Below are positions 36,455 through 47,282 of a stretch of DNA of 64,000 nt, piece after piece. Origin of the DNA: Ferrimonas balearica DSM 9799 (lineage in GTDB: Bacteria; Pseudomonadota; Gammaproteobacteria; Enterobacterales; Shewanellaceae); contig NC_014541.1 of NCBI RefSeq assembly GCF_000148645.1, positions 2,751,139-2,815,138 on the forward strand, read 5' to 3'. Under the pieces are notes generated by a model that saw only the letters and a program-made list of their open reading frames with translations, was not told the DNA's origin and searched no databases. How positions within the stretch are numbered: position 1 is the first letter of the stretch; every line of letters begins with the position of its first letter. The position numbers were made by a program, and so were the translations under genes.

Positions 36455-37430
36455 CGAGCGATTCCTTCAACTTACGCAAAAATTCGGTATCAAAATTCCG
36501 CCCCAAACTAGCAGTAACCGGTAGGTAATACCAGTTGGAGCGGGCAAAGCCGCGACACTTGACCGCGTCTTTTTCGGTCATCACCAGCGACTGGCCAGTG
36601 TCGGTCAATTGGGTCAGGATATCAGCCTCGTAAGGCTGGTGATCCGCAAATCCGTGACAGGCGACCGGCGCCATTCCCAACGAACGCAGGGTGTCGAAAA
36701 AGCGCGGCGGATGGCCAATACCCGCCATCGCCACCTGGGGTGCAGGCGGTTCAGCCGGGCCGGAGCCATCCACCCGTTGCCATTGGTCGGGCATCAGCGT
36801 CATGGCGTATTCGCCTGGCTGGGCCTCGCCGCCATTACAGACCCTCAGGTCACACTGCTGCAGCCGCGCCGGCGTCTCGCGCAGCGGGCCCATCGGCAAC
36901 AGCCAGCCATTGCCAAACCGACGCTGGCCGTCGATGACGGCGACTTCAAGCTGTCGTGCCAGACGGTAATGCTGCATGCCATCGTCACTGATCAGGACAT
37001 CCACTTCGCCACTGTCGATCAGCAACTGTGCTGCGGCGACCCGGTCAGGCCCCACCGCCACCGGCACGCCGGTGCGCTGGGCCATCAGGGCGGGCTCATC
37101 GCCACAGTATTCCGCTGGCGTGTCGGCGTCCACCCGGTAGGGATAGTGCGGCGCTTTTCCGCCATAGCCGCGGCTGATGATGCCGGGCCGGTACCCGGCT
37201 TTCTGCAACAGCGCCACCAGATAGAGCACCGTCGGGGTCTTGCCGTTCCCACCAACGCTGATGTTGCCGACCACCACCACCGGCACAGAGAGGCGCGGTG
37301 ACGACAGCCAGCCCCGGCGGTATAACCAGCGGCGACTGACACTGATAAGGGCAAACAGGGCGGTCAGCGGGGCCAGCAGATAGAGGGCCGGGTGGCCCTG
37401 TTGCCACGCCCGTTCCAGCGCCTTGCTCAT
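36444..37430 (-). CDS. lpxK: Tetraacyldisaccharide 4'-kinase
   Basis: A 328-residue inner-membrane-associated kinase that phosphorylates the lipid A disaccharide at the 4' position. An N-terminal hydrophobic helix is followed by the P-loop [13 protein letters not shown]. Later conserved blocks include [28 protein letters not shown] and [19 protein letters not shown]. Length matches the E. coli enzyme (328). It lies two bases after msbA, whose product exports the finished lipid A. Confidence 0.97.
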   Translation of the reverse strand: MSKALERAWQQGHPALYLLAPLTALFALISVSRRWLYRRGWLSSPRLSVPVVVVGNISVGGNGKTPTVLYLVALLQKAGYRPGIISRGYGGKAPHYPYRVDADTPAEYCGDEPALMAQRTGVPVAVGPDRVAAAQLLIDSGEVDVLISDDGMQHYRLARQLEVAVIDGQRRFGNGWLLPMGPLRETPARLQQCDLRVCNGGEAQPGEYAMTLMPDQWQRVDGSGPAEPPAPQVAMAGIGHPPRFFDTLRSLGMAPVACHGFADHQPYEADILTQLTDTGQSLVMTEKDAVKCRGFARSNWYYLPVTASLGRNFDTEFLRKLKESLDGL

Positions 37431-37432
37431 AC

Positions 37433-39181
37433 TCAGTCGCTCGCTTGCAGCTGTTGCAGCTGGGCGTAGATGCCACCGTGGTTCATCAGGTCGTTGTGAT
37501 CGCCCTTCTCAACGATGGCGCCCTTATCCATCACCACGATCTGGTCCGCATTCTCAATGGTGGAGAGTCGGTGCGCGATCACCAGACAGGTACGGCCCTG
37601 CTGAAGGGTTTCCAGCGCCGCCTGAATGGCACGCTCGGATTCGGTATCCAGCGCTGAGGTCGCCTCATCCAGGATCAGGATGGGGGCATCACGCAACAGC
37701 GCGCGGGCGATGGCAATACGCTGGCGCTGGCCGCCGGACAGCAGAACGCCATCCTCACCCACCAGGGTGTCGAGCCCGTCCGGCATATCCTTGACGAAAT
37801 CCATCACGTGCGCCGCTTCCGCCGCCGCTTCGATCTGCTCGCGGGTAACGGCTTCATCGCAGGCGTAGGCGATGTTGTTGGCGATGGTGTCGTTAAACAG
37901 AATCACCTGCTGGGACACCATGGCGATCTGATTACGCAAGCTGGCCAGAGTAACGTCACGAATGTCCTGACCATCAATGGTGATGGTGCCACTGGCGATG
38001 TCGTAGAAACGGGGCAACAGGCTGGACAGTGTGGACTTGCCGGAGCCGGACCGCCCTACCAGGGCCAGCGTCTGCCCGGCCGGAATGGCCAGGTCGATCT
38101 GCTTCAGTACCGGATCGGATTCCTCGTTGTAGCGGAAGGTGACGTTGTCAAAACGCACTTCACCCTTAACCCGCTTGAGCTCAACGCTGCCGTTGTCCAC
38201 CGCTTCGGCTTCGTCCAGCACTTCAAACACACTGCTGGCCGCAGCGATGCCACGCTGGAATTCGGCGTTGACCCGGGTCAGGTGCTTAACCGGCGTCATC
38301 AGGCCCATCATCGCGCCGATAATGGCGACAAAGGAGCCCGGGGTCAGGCTGTCCAACACACTGGGGAAACTGGCCGCAAACAGCACCACCGCCAGCGCGA
38401 TGGAGCCGATGATCTGGATTGCCGGTTGGCTGATGGCCTGAGCCGCCGCCAGTTTCATGTTCTGCTGACGGGTGTGGTTGTTCACCTTGTCGAAACGCGC
38501 AGACTCCACCTCCTGGCCCCCGAAGGCCAGCACGTTACGATGGCCCTTGAGCATCTGCTCAGATGCACTGGTCACCCCGCCCATGGCGGCCTGAATGTTC
38601 TTGGAGATCTTACGGAAGCGGCGGCTCACTATGGTGATCACCCAAGCCACCACCGGACCCACCAGGAAGAAGATGGCGGACAGTTGCCAGCTCTCGTAGA
38701 ACATGATGAAGAGCAGGCCGATAACGGTAAAACCGTCACGCACCATGCTGATCAGCGCGTTGGTGGAGGCGCGGGATACCTGCTCGGTGTCGTAAGTGAT
38801 TTTGGAGATGAGATCGCCACTGGAGCGGCTGTCAAAGTAGGTCACCGGCAGCTTCAGGTACTTCTCAAACACCGCCTGGCGCATGGAACGAATAACGTGC
38901 TGGGAAACCCAGGCCATGCAGTAGGTGGAGACAAAGTTGCCGAGGCCGCGGATCATAAACAGGCCAACCACCACCAGGGGGGCCCATTTGAAGGTGCTGG
39001 CATTACCGTCGGCCAGGCCGCTGTCGATCAGCGGTTTGACCAGATAGATCATGGCGGCGTCAACACCACCGTAAACCATCATCGCGATGATGGCCGCAAT
39101 AAAGGCCATCTTGTAGGGCAGGACATAGGGCCACAGTCGTTTAAAAGTGGGCCAAACCTGGCTCTGATTTTCTGCGCTCAT
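37433..39181 (-). CDS. msbA: Lipid A export ABC transporter MsbA
   Basis: A 582-residue half-transporter that flips core lipid A across the inner membrane. Six hydrophobic spans in the first 320 residues are followed by an ATPase domain with Walker A GRSGSGKST, signature LLSGGQRQRIAIARAL, and Walker B ILILDEATSALD. Length equals E. coli MsbA (582). It is coupled to lpxK downstream and lies 71 bases after comEC. Confidence 0.97.
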   Translation of the reverse strand: MSAENQSQVWPTFKRLWPYVLPYKMAFIAAIIAMMVYGGVDAAMIYLVKPLIDSGLADGNASTFKWAPLVVVGLFMIRGLGNFVSTYCMAWVSQHVIRSMRQAVFEKYLKLPVTYFDSRSSGDLISKITYDTEQVSRASTNALISMVRDGFTVIGLLFIMFYESWQLSAIFFLVGPVVAWVITIVSRRFRKISKNIQAAMGGVTSASEQMLKGHRNVLAFGGQEVESARFDKVNNHTRQQNMKLAAAQAISQPAIQIIGSIALAVVLFAASFPSVLDSLTPGSFVAIIGAMMGLMTPVKHLTRVNAEFQRGIAAASSVFEVLDEAEAVDNGSVELKRVKGEVRFDNVTFRYNEESDPVLKQIDLAIPAGQTLALVGRSGSGKSTLSSLLPRFYDIASGTITIDGQDIRDVTLASLRNQIAMVSQQVILFNDTIANNIAYACDEAVTREQIEAAAEAAHVMDFVKDMPDGLDTLVGEDGVLLSGGQRQRIAIARALLRDAPILILDEATSALDTESERAIQAALETLQQGRTCLVIAHRLSTIENADQIVVMDKGAIVEKGDHNDLMNHGGIYAQLQQLQASD

Positions 39182-39252
39182 GAACGCCTTAGGGCTAATG
39201 ATTCAAAGGGGCCATCATACCCCCCACGCACGGCGATACCAATGTTCGGGCG

Positions 39253-41499
39253 CTATTTTGCGTCCTGTTGCCTGTTATACCACCAGGGGGAGCGATGGCG
39301 ACGCTGACTGATCAACCTCGCCGGTTGTCCCGGCCAGAAGCCAACCGTGATCTGCCCCTCCTGGCCCACCACCCAAACCTGGCTGTCGATGGCCCGGTAA
39401 CGGGCCAGTACCGCCGGGTGGGGAAAGCCCCAGCGATTACGATAACCCGCTGGCACCAATACCCACTGTGGTGAGAGTGCCGCCAGCCACCCGGGTGAAC
39501 TGGAGGTGGCAGAACCATGGTGAGGACTTACCAACACCGATACCGGCCCTGCAACGCCGGCTTCCACCATTAACGCTTCAGCGTCCGCTTCGATGTCGCC
39601 GGGAAGCAATACGCTGTGAACGCCATCGCTGATCCGCACGGTGCAGGAATCATTATTGTCGATGGCGCGCGCTTCGGCCGGTCCGGCTGGCGCCCGCCAC
39701 CAACGGAGGGTTAACCGATGCCACTGCTCTTCGCCCTGACAGGCGCCCCCAAGGCCCCGATATGCCAGAACAGGCAAGGCGTCACGAATCGCCGGTACCC
39801 CACCGGCGTGATCGTTGTCGCTGTGGCTCACCACCAGATAATCCAGTCGTTCAGCGCCCCGCTCCCGCAGCATCGGCAGCACCGCCCGCTCGGCATAACG
39901 ATAGCCGCTGACAAAGGCGGCACCAGTGTCGTACAACAGGAAATGTCCCTCCTGCTCCACCACCACCGCCAGCCCCTGCCCCACATCGATAAGGTGAAGT
40001 TGCCAGGGCGGCTCGGGGCGCCAGAGTCGCCAGCCAACCACCAGCAACAACACCATCAGGTACACCGGCCAAGTTCGCCAGGGACGCAGCAGGCCCATCG
40101 CCAGCGCCAGCAACACCACCAGCAGACTGACCGCCGCCTCGCTGTTCAGGTGGCCGCCCAGCAACGGCCAGCGTTGCTCCGCCCACAGCGCCCACTCTGA
40201 CAATACGGTCACCAAGGCCAGTGCCTGATCCGCCAGCCACAGCGGTGTGGCTGCCCACTCCGGCACAACAATCGCCATCATCCCCGCCAGCAGGCACAAC
40301 GGCAGCACCAACAGGGAAAACAGGGGCAGCGCCAGAGCATTGGCCCAGATCCCCTGCAGGGTATAGGTCTGGAACCAGGCCCCCTGTATCAGGGTCATCA
40401 CCAGTGCCAGCCCCAATTGCAGGTAGAGCAGATAGCCCAGTTTGGCCCAGCGCCCCTCAGGCGGCGGGCGGCACCAGTTCAACATAAGCAGCGTCACGAC
40501 CGCCCCGAAAGAGAGCCAAAACCCGGCACTGAGCGCCGCCAGCGGTTGCAACAGCAACACCAGCGCCGCCGCACGTAACGCCAGTTCCCAGGGCCTGGCT
40601 TCGTGACAGCGCCACAGCAATGCCAGCGCCAGCAGCACCATCACCGCCGCCCGGCGGGTTGGCAGAGCGTAGCCGGCCAGCGCCGCGTAGCCCAACACCA
40701 GCGCGCCACAGATCAGCCACAGCACGCCCTGCCCTTGTCCGGTGGCGCTGGGCCGGAACCGGGACAGCCCTTTGCGGCCCAGCCACAACACCCAACCGGC
40801 CACAATACTCAGGTGCAGGCCGGAGATCGCCACCAAGTGCACCAGCCCTGAGCTTCGCAGCGCTTGCCAACGGTCATTGCCGATGCCGCGTCGGTCCCCC
40901 AGCACCAGCGCCCGCAGCAGATCGCCACGGGGCAACGCAGACACCTGGTTCGCCAGCCGTGTGGCCAACACCCCACGCCAATGCCGACTATCCTCCAATA
41001 TCAGCCCATTACGGATATAGCCCGTGGCGCTGATCCCCTCCGCCAGGGCCCGTTGACGGGCGTTGCCCCCGCCCTGGTTAAGGATCCCGGAGGGGGGCTT
41101 AAGACGAACCTGAAGCTGGTAGCGCTGCCCCAGAGCCAGCACCGGTGCGCCGTACCAGCCCAGCGTGACCCGGTCTGGCCACCAAAGTGAAAAGGTTTCG
41201 CCATTTATGGCCTCGACCTGCCACTGGGATCGCTGGTATATTTCGTCGCCGACTGGCAGAGAGGCCACGCGCGCCACCAGAGTCACGTCGCCGGAATGAA
41301 GCGGCCGCTCCGGATGGACCAGCCGATGGGCCTGCAGGTGAAACAGCGTCACCCCCAAAATCCATCCCAGGAGCAAAGGGTAACGACGCAGCAATACCAC
41401 CGCAGGTATACTGAATAGCAAAAGGGGCAATGGCACTAGGCCCGGCCAGATGATGGCCGACAGCAAGGCGATAACCCAGCCCAGTAGAAGTCCGTTCAC
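39253..41499 (-). CDS. comEC: DNA internalization channel ComEC/Rec2
   Basis: A 748-residue competence protein. The N-terminal DUF4131-like region is followed by the multi-span competence domain (for example SGLVHLVAISGLHLSIVAGW). The C-terminal third is a metallo-beta-lactamase-like domain (VIDVGQGLAVVV-like block LIDVGQGLAVVVEQEGHFLL; SHSDNDHAGGVPAI; LVSPHHGSATSSS). It carries single-stranded DNA across the inner membrane during uptake. In E. coli the homologue ycaI also precedes msbA. Together with a chitinase in the window this fits chitin-associated natural competence, though no regulator of competence is seen here. Confidence 0.93.
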   Translation of the reverse strand: MNGLLLGWVIALLSAIIWPGLVPLPLLLFSIPAVVLLRRYPLLLGWILGVTLFHLQAHRLVHPERPLHSGDVTLVARVASLPVGDEIYQRSQWQVEAINGETFSLWWPDRVTLGWYGAPVLALGQRYQLQVRLKPPSGILNQGGGNARQRALAEGISATGYIRNGLILEDSRHWRGVLATRLANQVSALPRGDLLRALVLGDRRGIGNDRWQALRSSGLVHLVAISGLHLSIVAGWVLWLGRKGLSRFRPSATGQGQGVLWLICGALVLGYAALAGYALPTRRAAVMVLLALALLWRCHEARPWELALRAAALVLLLQPLAALSAGFWLSFGAVVTLLMLNWCRPPPEGRWAKLGYLLYLQLGLALVMTLIQGAWFQTYTLQGIWANALALPLFSLLVLPLCLLAGMMAIVVPEWAATPLWLADQALALVTVLSEWALWAEQRWPLLGGHLNSEAAVSLLVVLLALAMGLLRPWRTWPVYLMVLLLVVGWRLWRPEPPWQLHLIDVGQGLAVVVEQEGHFLLYDTGAAFVSGYRYAERAVLPMLRERGAERLDYLVVSHSDNDHAGGVPAIRDALPVLAYRGLGGACQGEEQWHRLTLRWWRAPAGPAEARAIDNNDSCTVRISDGVHSVLLPGDIEADAEALMVEAGVAGPVSVLVSPHHGSATSSSPGWLAALSPQWVLVPAGYRNRWGFPHPAVLARYRAIDSQVWVVGQEGQITVGFWPGQPARLISQRRHRSPWWYNRQQDAK

Positions 41500-41526
41500 T
41501 GAACGTTTAGGTAATATTCAACCGTT

Positions 41527-42057
41527 ATGCCGAAGAAGACGATCCAGAGATTCATGCCGGATCCGGAAGTGATCCGCCAGCACAAAAGCCTGCGCCTGCT
41601 CGGGCCATGGATGCAGCGTGCGAGTCTTTGGCATCTGAATCGACGCTCCGCCTCCGGAGCGTTGGCCCTCGGCATGGTGGTAGCATGGATCCCGATCCCC
41701 TTTCAAATGGTGGTGGCGGCGCTGTTCGCCATTCTGGTGGGGGTAAACCTGCCACTGGCGGTAGCCACCGTCTGGATCTCCAATCCGGTCACCATGCCGG
41801 TAATGTTCTACGCCGCCTATCTTTGTGGCACCTGGGTGATGGACTGGCCCCGCACCGGTTTCCATTTCGAACTGAGCTGGCATTGGCTGACGGAGAGCAT
41901 GCACGCCTTCGGGCCCCCGTTTTTTCTGGGCTGCGCCATTCTCGGCATCGCCAGCGCCGCCTTCACCTATCTGGTGATCAACAGCCTGTGGCGCTACGCC
42001 ATTCTGTTCAGTTGGAAGAAGCGACGGGAACTGCGCAGCACCCGCACTCCGCGCTAA
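41527..42057 (+). CDS. DUF2062 family membrane protein
   Basis: A 176-residue inner-membrane protein of the DUF2062 family. The diagnostic region LALGMVVAWIPIPFQMVVAALFA followed by VGVNLPLAVATVWISNPVTMPVMF is clear, and a third hydrophobic span lies near the C-terminus before a basic tail. Function is unknown. It is divergent from comEC with only 27 bases between, so the two promoters overlap neighbouring coding sequence. It is followed by a bidirectional terminator. Confidence 0.9.
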   Translation: MPKKTIQRFMPDPEVIRQHKSLRLLGPWMQRASLWHLNRRSASGALALGMVVAWIPIPFQMVVAALFAILVGVNLPLAVATVWISNPVTMPVMFYAAYLCGTWVMDWPRTGFHFELSWHWLTESMHAFGPPFFLGCAILGIASAAFTYLVINSLWRYAILFSWKKRRELRSTRTPR

Positions 42058-42059
42058 AG

Positions 42060-42088
42060 CAAAACGGCACCCAAGGGTGCCGTTTTTC
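42060..42088. terminator. Bidirectional terminator between DUF2062 and the acetyltransferase
   Basis: The hairpin ACGGCACCCAAGGGTGCCGT has a T-run on each strand and ends the two convergent genes. Confidence 0.85.
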
Positions 42089-42125
42089 GTTGTATCTCAT
42101 TGGTATCGCGAAGGCCGCTGCCCCC

Positions 42126-42674
42126 CTAAGCCAATGATTTGATCACCTTAGCCGGAACCCCACCTACCAGGGTATCTGCCGGCACATCCCGGGTGACCAC
42201 CGCGCCAGCGGCCACCACGGCACGCGCCCCAATAGTGACCCCCGGATTGATCACCACATTGCCGCCAATCCAGGCATCCTGCTCGATGCGGATAGGCTGG
42301 CACAGGGTCTCCCACTGACGGCGCTCAAGATGGTTGAGGGAATGGGAGGCGGTATAGAACTGCACGCTCGGCCCCACCATCACGTTATCGCCAATGTGGA
42401 TCTCCGCCCCATCGAGCATCACCACGTTGGTGTTGATAAAGCAGCCGCGGCCAATGCGGATGGTCTTACCGAACTCACACTGAAACGGCGTCCGGACCAT
42501 CGAGCCCTCCCCCAACTGACCGAACAACTCAGCAAACAGGGGTTGGGTGGCATCGAAAGTGGGGCTTTGGCGGATGCGGTGCAGCAGATCAAAGGCGCGG
42601 TCGCGGATGGCGGACAGCTCGGCATCGCCGCCGTTAAATGGCAGCCCCTGAATCATTTTTTGAAATTCGGTCAT
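42126..42674 (-). CDS. Maltose/galactoside-type sugar O-acetyltransferase
   Basis: A 182-residue left-handed beta-helix acetyltransferase of the LacA/Maa family. The N-terminal Mac domain (QKMIQGLPFNGGDAEL) is followed by hexapeptide repeats. The acetyl-CoA-binding block DAWIGGNVVINPGVTIGARAVVAAGAVVTRDVP is typical, and the catalytic histidine probably lies in YTASHSLNH. The acceptor sugar is not known. It is the last of three minus-strand genes after speG and ppiC. Confidence 0.9.
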   Translation of the reverse strand: MTEFQKMIQGLPFNGGDAELSAIRDRAFDLLHRIRQSPTFDATQPLFAELFGQLGEGSMVRTPFQCEFGKTIRIGRGCFINTNVVMLDGAEIHIGDNVMVGPSVQFYTASHSLNHLERRQWETLCQPIRIEQDAWIGGNVVINPGVTIGARAVVAAGAVVTRDVPADTLVGGVPAKVIKSLA

Positions 42675-42691
42675 GGTCGAATCAGCAAAAA

Positions 42692-42973
42692 TCAGGTGCG
42701 GTACAGCACCTTGATGATGTGAAAACCAAACTTGGTTTTGACCGGGCCAATCGGCTTCAGAATCGGGCCGGTGAACACCGCCTTGTCGAAGGTCGGCACC
42801 ATATCGCCTTTACGAAACTCCCCCAGGTGTCCGCCCTTTTTGCCGGACGGACAGGTGGAGTGTTTCTTGGCCAGGGTCTGGAAGTTGGCGCCCTTTTCCA
42901 GCTGTTGCAGCAGCTCTTGCGCTTTGGCTTCGTGCTTGACCAGGATGTGCAGGGCACTGGCGGTTTTGGCCAT
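42692..42973 (-). CDS. ppiC: Parvulin-type peptidyl-prolyl isomerase PpiC
   Basis: A 93-residue single-domain parvulin with no signal peptide, so cytoplasmic. The signatures [36 protein letters not shown] and [11 protein letters not shown] match E. coli PpiC, which has the same length. It catalyses cis-trans isomerisation of proline bonds. Confidence 0.95.
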   Translation of the reverse strand: MAKTASALHILVKHEAKAQELLQQLEKGANFQTLAKKHSTCPSGKKGGHLGEFRKGDMVPTFDKAVFTGPILKPIGPVKTKFGFHIIKVLYRT

Positions 42974-43006
42974 GGGGGTCTCCTCAAAAATCGGGCGCCA
43001 ATGCTA

Positions 43007-43543
43007 TCAGCTTTTCTCAGCCGCAGCGACGCGTGACAGGTACTCACCCTGCAGCATGTACATGCGGATGGCGTCGCGATAGGCCCCGTCGGTAAAGAAC
43101 TCCTCCACCAGCGTGCCCTCTTCGATAAAACCAAACTCACGGTAGAGGCGCACCGCGACGGTGTTTTCCACCGCCACCAGCAGATACAGCTTGTGGATGT
43201 TGAGCACTTTGAAGGCGTAGTCCACCGCCTTAGCCATCACCGGACGGGCGTAGCCTTTGCCCTGGTGCGCCGGGTCGATGATGATCTGGAATTCGGCACG
43301 ACGGTGGATATGGGTGATCTCCACCAACTCCACCAGACCAATCGCTTCCCCCTCGCCGTTTTCGGCGATAAAGCGGCGTTCAGACTGGTCATGGATGTGC
43401 TTGTCGTAGAGCTGTTGCAGCTCGACAAACGCCTCGTAAGGCTCCTCAAACCAGTACGCCATGATCTGGCGGTCGTTATTGAGGTGGTGAACAAAACGCA
43501 GGTCATCCCGCTCAAGCGGGCGAAGGCGGACAACAACGGACAT
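43007..43543 (-). CDS. speG: Spermidine N1-acetyltransferase SpeG
   Basis: A 178-residue GNAT acetyltransferase. The start at 43543 gives [21 protein letters not shown], the usual SpeG beginning. The acetyl-CoA motif A is [17 protein letters not shown], and motif B is [29 protein letters not shown]. The acidic patch [20 protein letters not shown] belongs to the polyamine allosteric site seen in Vibrio SpeG. It detoxifies excess spermidine. It precedes ppiC by 33 bases. Confidence 0.92.
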   Translation of the reverse strand: MSVVVRLRPLERDDLRFVHHLNNDRQIMAYWFEEPYEAFVELQQLYDKHIHDQSERRFIAENGEGEAIGLVELVEITHIHRRAEFQIIIDPAHQGKGYARPVMAKAVDYAFKVLNIHKLYLLVAVENTVAVRLYREFGFIEEGTLVEEFFTDGAYRDAIRMYMLQGEYLSRVAAAEKS

Positions 43544-43582
43544 AAGTCTCCCGCGAATACGCGACATCTGAGTTGAACTGAA

Positions 43583-43611
43583 CGGCGCCAGCCCATTGAG
43601 GGCCAGCGCCG
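43583..43611 (-). terminator. Terminator-like hairpin after lolE
   Basis: A long GC-rich stem (CGGCGCTGGCCC with GGGCTGGCGCCG, two internal mismatches) lies about 70 bases past lolE. No T-run follows on the minus strand, so termination here is uncertain. Confidence 0.35.
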
Positions 43612-43680
43612 GGAAAGACGATTTCAACGGTCACCGTGCTCTGGCATCCAAGCATACGTGCTCAGGCCCTGCTGGTCAGC

Positions 43681-44922
43681 TTAGAGCACCTGAGCCGGTT
43701 GCAGGCGACTGGCTTGCCAGGCGGGGTACCAGGTGGCCACCAGCGTCACCGCGAAGGCCAGCAGGCTGACGCTGGCCACATCCTGCCAGTGCAGCTCTGA
43801 GGGCAGGAAGTCGATAAAGTAGATGTCTCCGGACAGGAAGCGGATGCCAAACAGCCGCTCCAGCGCCGCCATCAGATCGGACAGTTTCCAGGCCAGAATG
43901 GCGCCCAGCGCCGCACCAATCAGGCAACCCAGCAGCCCAGTCAGCGCCCCCTGCACCATAAAGCTCTGCAGGATGCCGCGTCGGCCCATGCCCATGGTGC
44001 GCAAAATGGCGATCTCCGCCTGCTTGTCCCGCACCGACATCACCAAAGAGCAGATGATGTTAAAGCTGGCCACCGCCACCACCAGCACCAGCACCAGGTA
44101 GGTCAGGGTGCGGATAAGCTGAATGTCGCTGTAAAGGTGACCCTGAGTGCGGGTCCAGTCAGTCAGATACAGCGGGTGCTGCTGAGCAAAACCGATATTG
44201 CGGATCAGTTGCGGCGCTTCGAACAGGTTGTCGGCGCGAATGCGCACACCGCTGACGCCGTCCCCCATCCCCGCCAGCTCAGCGGCGGCAGCCAGGTTGG
44301 TAAAGGCCACCGTGCGATCAATCTCACCGCCCAGATCAAACAGACCGGTGATGGTCAGGTGCCGGGTGCGGTAACCGGCCAACGGCCCGGCTCCGGCGCG
44401 GGGCAGCAGCAGGCTGATGCGGTCCCCCACTTCAACGCCCAATTGGTTAGCCAGCGCTTTTCCCAGCACCAGATTGGGCTGGTTGTCAGTCAAACTGTTC
44501 CAGGCGCTGTCGCTCATAAACCGGTGGGCGTCGGAAACGTCCTTCTCCCACTTCGGCAGAACCCCGCGCAGCGCCACGGGCTTCATGGTGTCGCCCTTCT
44601 GCAGCATCCCCTCGATCAGCACAAAGGGGGCCGCCGCGGCGACACCGGGCTCCGCTTCGGCACTTTGCACCATCGCTGGCCAATCAATAATCGGGGTATC
44701 GATGGCGGTCATCTCGGCATGGGGCACCACCGCCAGCAGCCGGTCTTTCAGTTCCCGCTCAAACCCATTCATGGCAGACAGCACCAGGATCAACACGGTG
44801 ACCCCCAGTGCCACACCCACCACAGAGGAGAGGCTGATAAAGGAGACAAAGCGGTTGTTGTTGCGAGCCCGCAGGAAGCGCCAGCCAATCTGCAGCGCCA
44901 GCGGCCCCTTAGTGTTGAGCAT
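43681..44922 (-). CDS. lolE: Lipoprotein-releasing ABC transporter permease LolE
   Basis: A 413-residue inner-membrane permease with one N-terminal span, a large periplasmic domain and three C-terminal spans, the FtsX/MacB topology. The block [20 protein letters not shown] at the first span and [20 protein letters not shown] before the second are family signatures. With LolC and LolD it extracts outer-membrane lipoproteins and passes them to LolA. Its start overlaps lolD by 14 bases. Confidence 0.93.
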   Translation of the reverse strand: MLNTKGPLALQIGWRFLRARNNNRFVSFISLSSVVGVALGVTVLILVLSAMNGFERELKDRLLAVVPHAEMTAIDTPIIDWPAMVQSAEAEPGVAAAAPFVLIEGMLQKGDTMKPVALRGVLPKWEKDVSDAHRFMSDSAWNSLTDNQPNLVLGKALANQLGVEVGDRISLLLPRAGAGPLAGYRTRHLTITGLFDLGGEIDRTVAFTNLAAAAELAGMGDGVSGVRIRADNLFEAPQLIRNIGFAQQHPLYLTDWTRTQGHLYSDIQLIRTLTYLVLVLVVAVASFNIICSLVMSVRDKQAEIAILRTMGMGRRGILQSFMVQGALTGLLGCLIGAALGAILAWKLSDLMAALERLFGIRFLSGDIYFIDFLPSELHWQDVASVSLLAFAVTLVATWYPAWQASRLQPAQVL

Positions 44923-45601
44923 CCGCCGCCTCCAGGTGGCCCGCCTTCATCTCCAGCTGACGGTCCAGTCGCGCCGCCAGGTCACGGTCGTGGGTCACCA
45001 CCACAAAGGCGGTGCCCTGCTCCGCCGCCAGTTCGCGGATCAGGCTGTAGATCGATTCCGCCGTGGTGGCATCGAGGTTGCCAGTGGGCTCATCCGCCAG
45101 CACCAGGGCCGGTTGATTCGCCAGGGCACGGGCAATCGCCACCCGCTGGCGTTCACCGCCGGACAGTTCACCGGGCTTATGGTGGTGGCGCTCGGCCAGA
45201 CCAACCCGGGCCAGCAGCTCTGCGGCTCGCTCGGCGGACTGCTTACGGCTGAGTCCGGAGATCATCAGCGGCATCGCCACATTTTCCAGCGCAGTAAATT
45301 CCGGCAGCAGATGGTGGAACTGATAGACAAAGCCCAGATCGGCGTTGCGCAGACGGTTGCGTTGGGCTTCGGAGAGCCGGGTCAGGTTCTGGCCACGAAA
45401 CCGGACTTCCCCCTCAGACGGGGTGTCCAGGGTGCCCAACAGGTGCAGCAGGGTGCTCTTGCCGGAGCCGGAGCTGCCCACTATCGCCACCAGTTCGCCG
45501 GCGTTCACGGTCAGATTCAAGCCTTGCAGTACCCGGGTTTTCTGCCGGCCTTCCTGATAGACCTTGCCCAGGTCGATGCACTGCAGTAAGGGTTCACTCA
45601 T
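44909..45601 (-). CDS. lolD: Lipoprotein-releasing ABC transporter ATPase LolD
   Basis: A 230-residue ATPase of the MacB/LolD type. Walker A is GSSGSGKST, the Q-loop region reads [19 protein letters not shown], the signature is [16 protein letters not shown], and Walker B is [13 protein letters not shown]. Length is close to E. coli LolD (233). It overlaps lolC upstream by eight bases and lolE downstream by 14, a tightly coupled lolCDE operon. Confidence 0.96.
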   Translation of the reverse strand: MSEPLLQCIDLGKVYQEGRQKTRVLQGLNLTVNAGELVAIVGSSGSGKSTLLHLLGTLDTPSEGEVRFRGQNLTRLSEAQRNRLRNADLGFVYQFHHLLPEFTALENVAMPLMISGLSRKQSAERAAELLARVGLAERHHHKPGELSGGERQRVAIARALANQPALVLADEPTGNLDATTAESIYSLIRELAAEQGTAFVVVTHDRDLAARLDRQLEMKAGHLEAADAQH

Positions 45602-46820
45602 AGCGTAAAATCTCCGCCGGATTGACTTGGGACGCCCGCCAGGCGGGATAGAGGGTGGCCAGGAAGCTCAGGGACAGAGCACCACCGACCACACTGGCCA
45701 CCTGCACCGGGTCGATGATCACCGGCAACGGCTGACCCGGCGGCAGCAACCAGATACCCAGCAGTGACAACACCGGTTGCAGATGGTTGGCCAGCAGCAG
45801 GCCGATGGTCATGCCCACCAGAGTACCGAGGGCAGCACTGCTCATCCCCTGTACCGAGAAGATGCCCATCACCTGGCCACGGGAGAGTCCCAGGGTTTTC
45901 AGAATGGCCACATCGGCGGTTTTGTCGGTCACCATCATCACCAGCGCCGACACAATATTGAACGCCGCCACGGCGATGATGAGGCCCAGCAGCAGCGACA
46001 TCATCCGCTTCTCCATCTTTACGGCAGAGAACAGCTGGCCATACTGGCTGCGCCAATCGGTCAGGGTCAGGGTTTCCCCCAGCTGTTGCGGCGCTTTGGC
46101 CGCCAGCTCGGCAGAGAGCAGCGGCGCATCAAAGGCATCATTGAGATAGAGGCGCAGGTCCGGGCTCTGGCGCAGCAGGCGCTCGGCGTCGGACAGGTTA
46201 ACCAGGGCCAGGGCTTTGTCGATGTCGGAACCCAGCTCAAACACCCCGGCTACGGTGAACTGTCGTTGCGCCGGCACCCGGCCCATCGGGGTATAGCGGG
46301 CGCCCTGGGCGGTCATCACCCGCACCCGGTCACCGGGCAGCACGTTCAGGCGACGAGCCAGCTGACTGCCCAGGATGATGTGGTAATCGCCGGGGCTGAG
46401 GTCTTTCAGCTGACCGTACAGCATGTGGCTGGTCACCACGGAAAGTGGGGTTTCGGTGTCCGGGTCGATGCCCAGCAGCTGCACGCCGCCAAGCTCGCTG
46501 CCCCGCTGAACCATCGCTTCCGAGGTCAGCATCGGCACCGCACCACGAATGCGGGGGTCGCCTTGCAACAGGGGCTCAAAGCGGCTGATGGGGCCCTCAC
46601 CGGCTTCAATCACCAGCTGCGGCACAGCCCCAAGAATCTTGCCCTTCAGGCGCCCTTCCAGGCCGTTCATCACCGAACTGACGATGATCAGCGCCGCCAC
46701 GCCCAGCGCGATGCCAAGCACGGAGAACAGGGTAATAAAGGAGACAAATCGGGTGTCCTTGCGCGCACGCCAGTAGCGCAGCCCTACAAAGAGCGACAGG
46801 GAAGGCAAAGCCTGAGACAT
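45594..46820 (-). CDS. lolC: Lipoprotein-releasing ABC transporter permease LolC
   Basis: A 408-residue permease with the same four-span plan as LolE. The N-terminal block [22 protein letters not shown] and the [19 protein letters not shown] segment are typical. First in the lolC-lolD-lolE order, it contains the periplasmic domain expected to recruit LolA. It is divergent from the PilZ-like gene across a 462-base gap. Confidence 0.93.
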   Translation of the reverse strand: MSQALPSLSLFVGLRYWRARKDTRFVSFITLFSVLGIALGVAALIIVSSVMNGLEGRLKGKILGAVPQLVIEAGEGPISRFEPLLQGDPRIRGAVPMLTSEAMVQRGSELGGVQLLGIDPDTETPLSVVTSHMLYGQLKDLSPGDYHIILGSQLARRLNVLPGDRVRVMTAQGARYTPMGRVPAQRQFTVAGVFELGSDIDKALALVNLSDAERLLRQSPDLRLYLNDAFDAPLLSAELAAKAPQQLGETLTLTDWRSQYGQLFSAVKMEKRMMSLLLGLIIAVAAFNIVSALVMMVTDKTADVAILKTLGLSRGQVMGIFSVQGMSSAALGTLVGMTIGLLLANHLQPVLSLLGIWLLPPGQPLPVIIDPVQVASVVGGALSLSFLATLYPAWRASQVNPAEILRYE

Positions 46821-47282
46821 AGGGGCCGTTTGGATAAACTCATCAGTTAACAGGGCATTCCGTTACCCGATTCCATCCTGCGGAACCCGGGTCGGGCACG
46901 TTCTGTACCATCTGGCTAAAACAGTTCGCCGGTACAACCAAGGTGTTACCGCGCAAAGTCGCGATAAAACAGCGTGTTCAGCGATACTACCCCATACCAC
47001 CGCCAGAATCCTAGTGAGGCGCTGCCGAGACGGGTGAAAAAATCCGCCGCAATGCGCATTACGGACACCCCTAAGCCGCGGTAGCCGGGCACGGCCGGGA
47101 AGTGTTTACCGGTTAGGCAAACGCGCCGGCCGGAAGCGGGTATTTTGGCGTGATGGCGCCGAATTGGGTACTATTCAACAGGTTGTCAGCGGCCGCCCGG
47201 ACGATGGAATGGACGGTATTGGGTCCGTCCCGGCGCCGCATCCCGATAACACGCCATCATCAACGCACTAAAAGGGAAGATC
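46821..47282. other. Long noncoding interval between lolC and the PilZ-like gene
   Basis: A 462-base divergent gap. It must contain the lolCDE promoter and that of the PilZ-like gene. I found no convincing open frame, RNA gene or terminator. Several short GC-rich inverted sequences occur (for example around 47080-47130), but none makes a clean structure by eye. Confidence 0.4.
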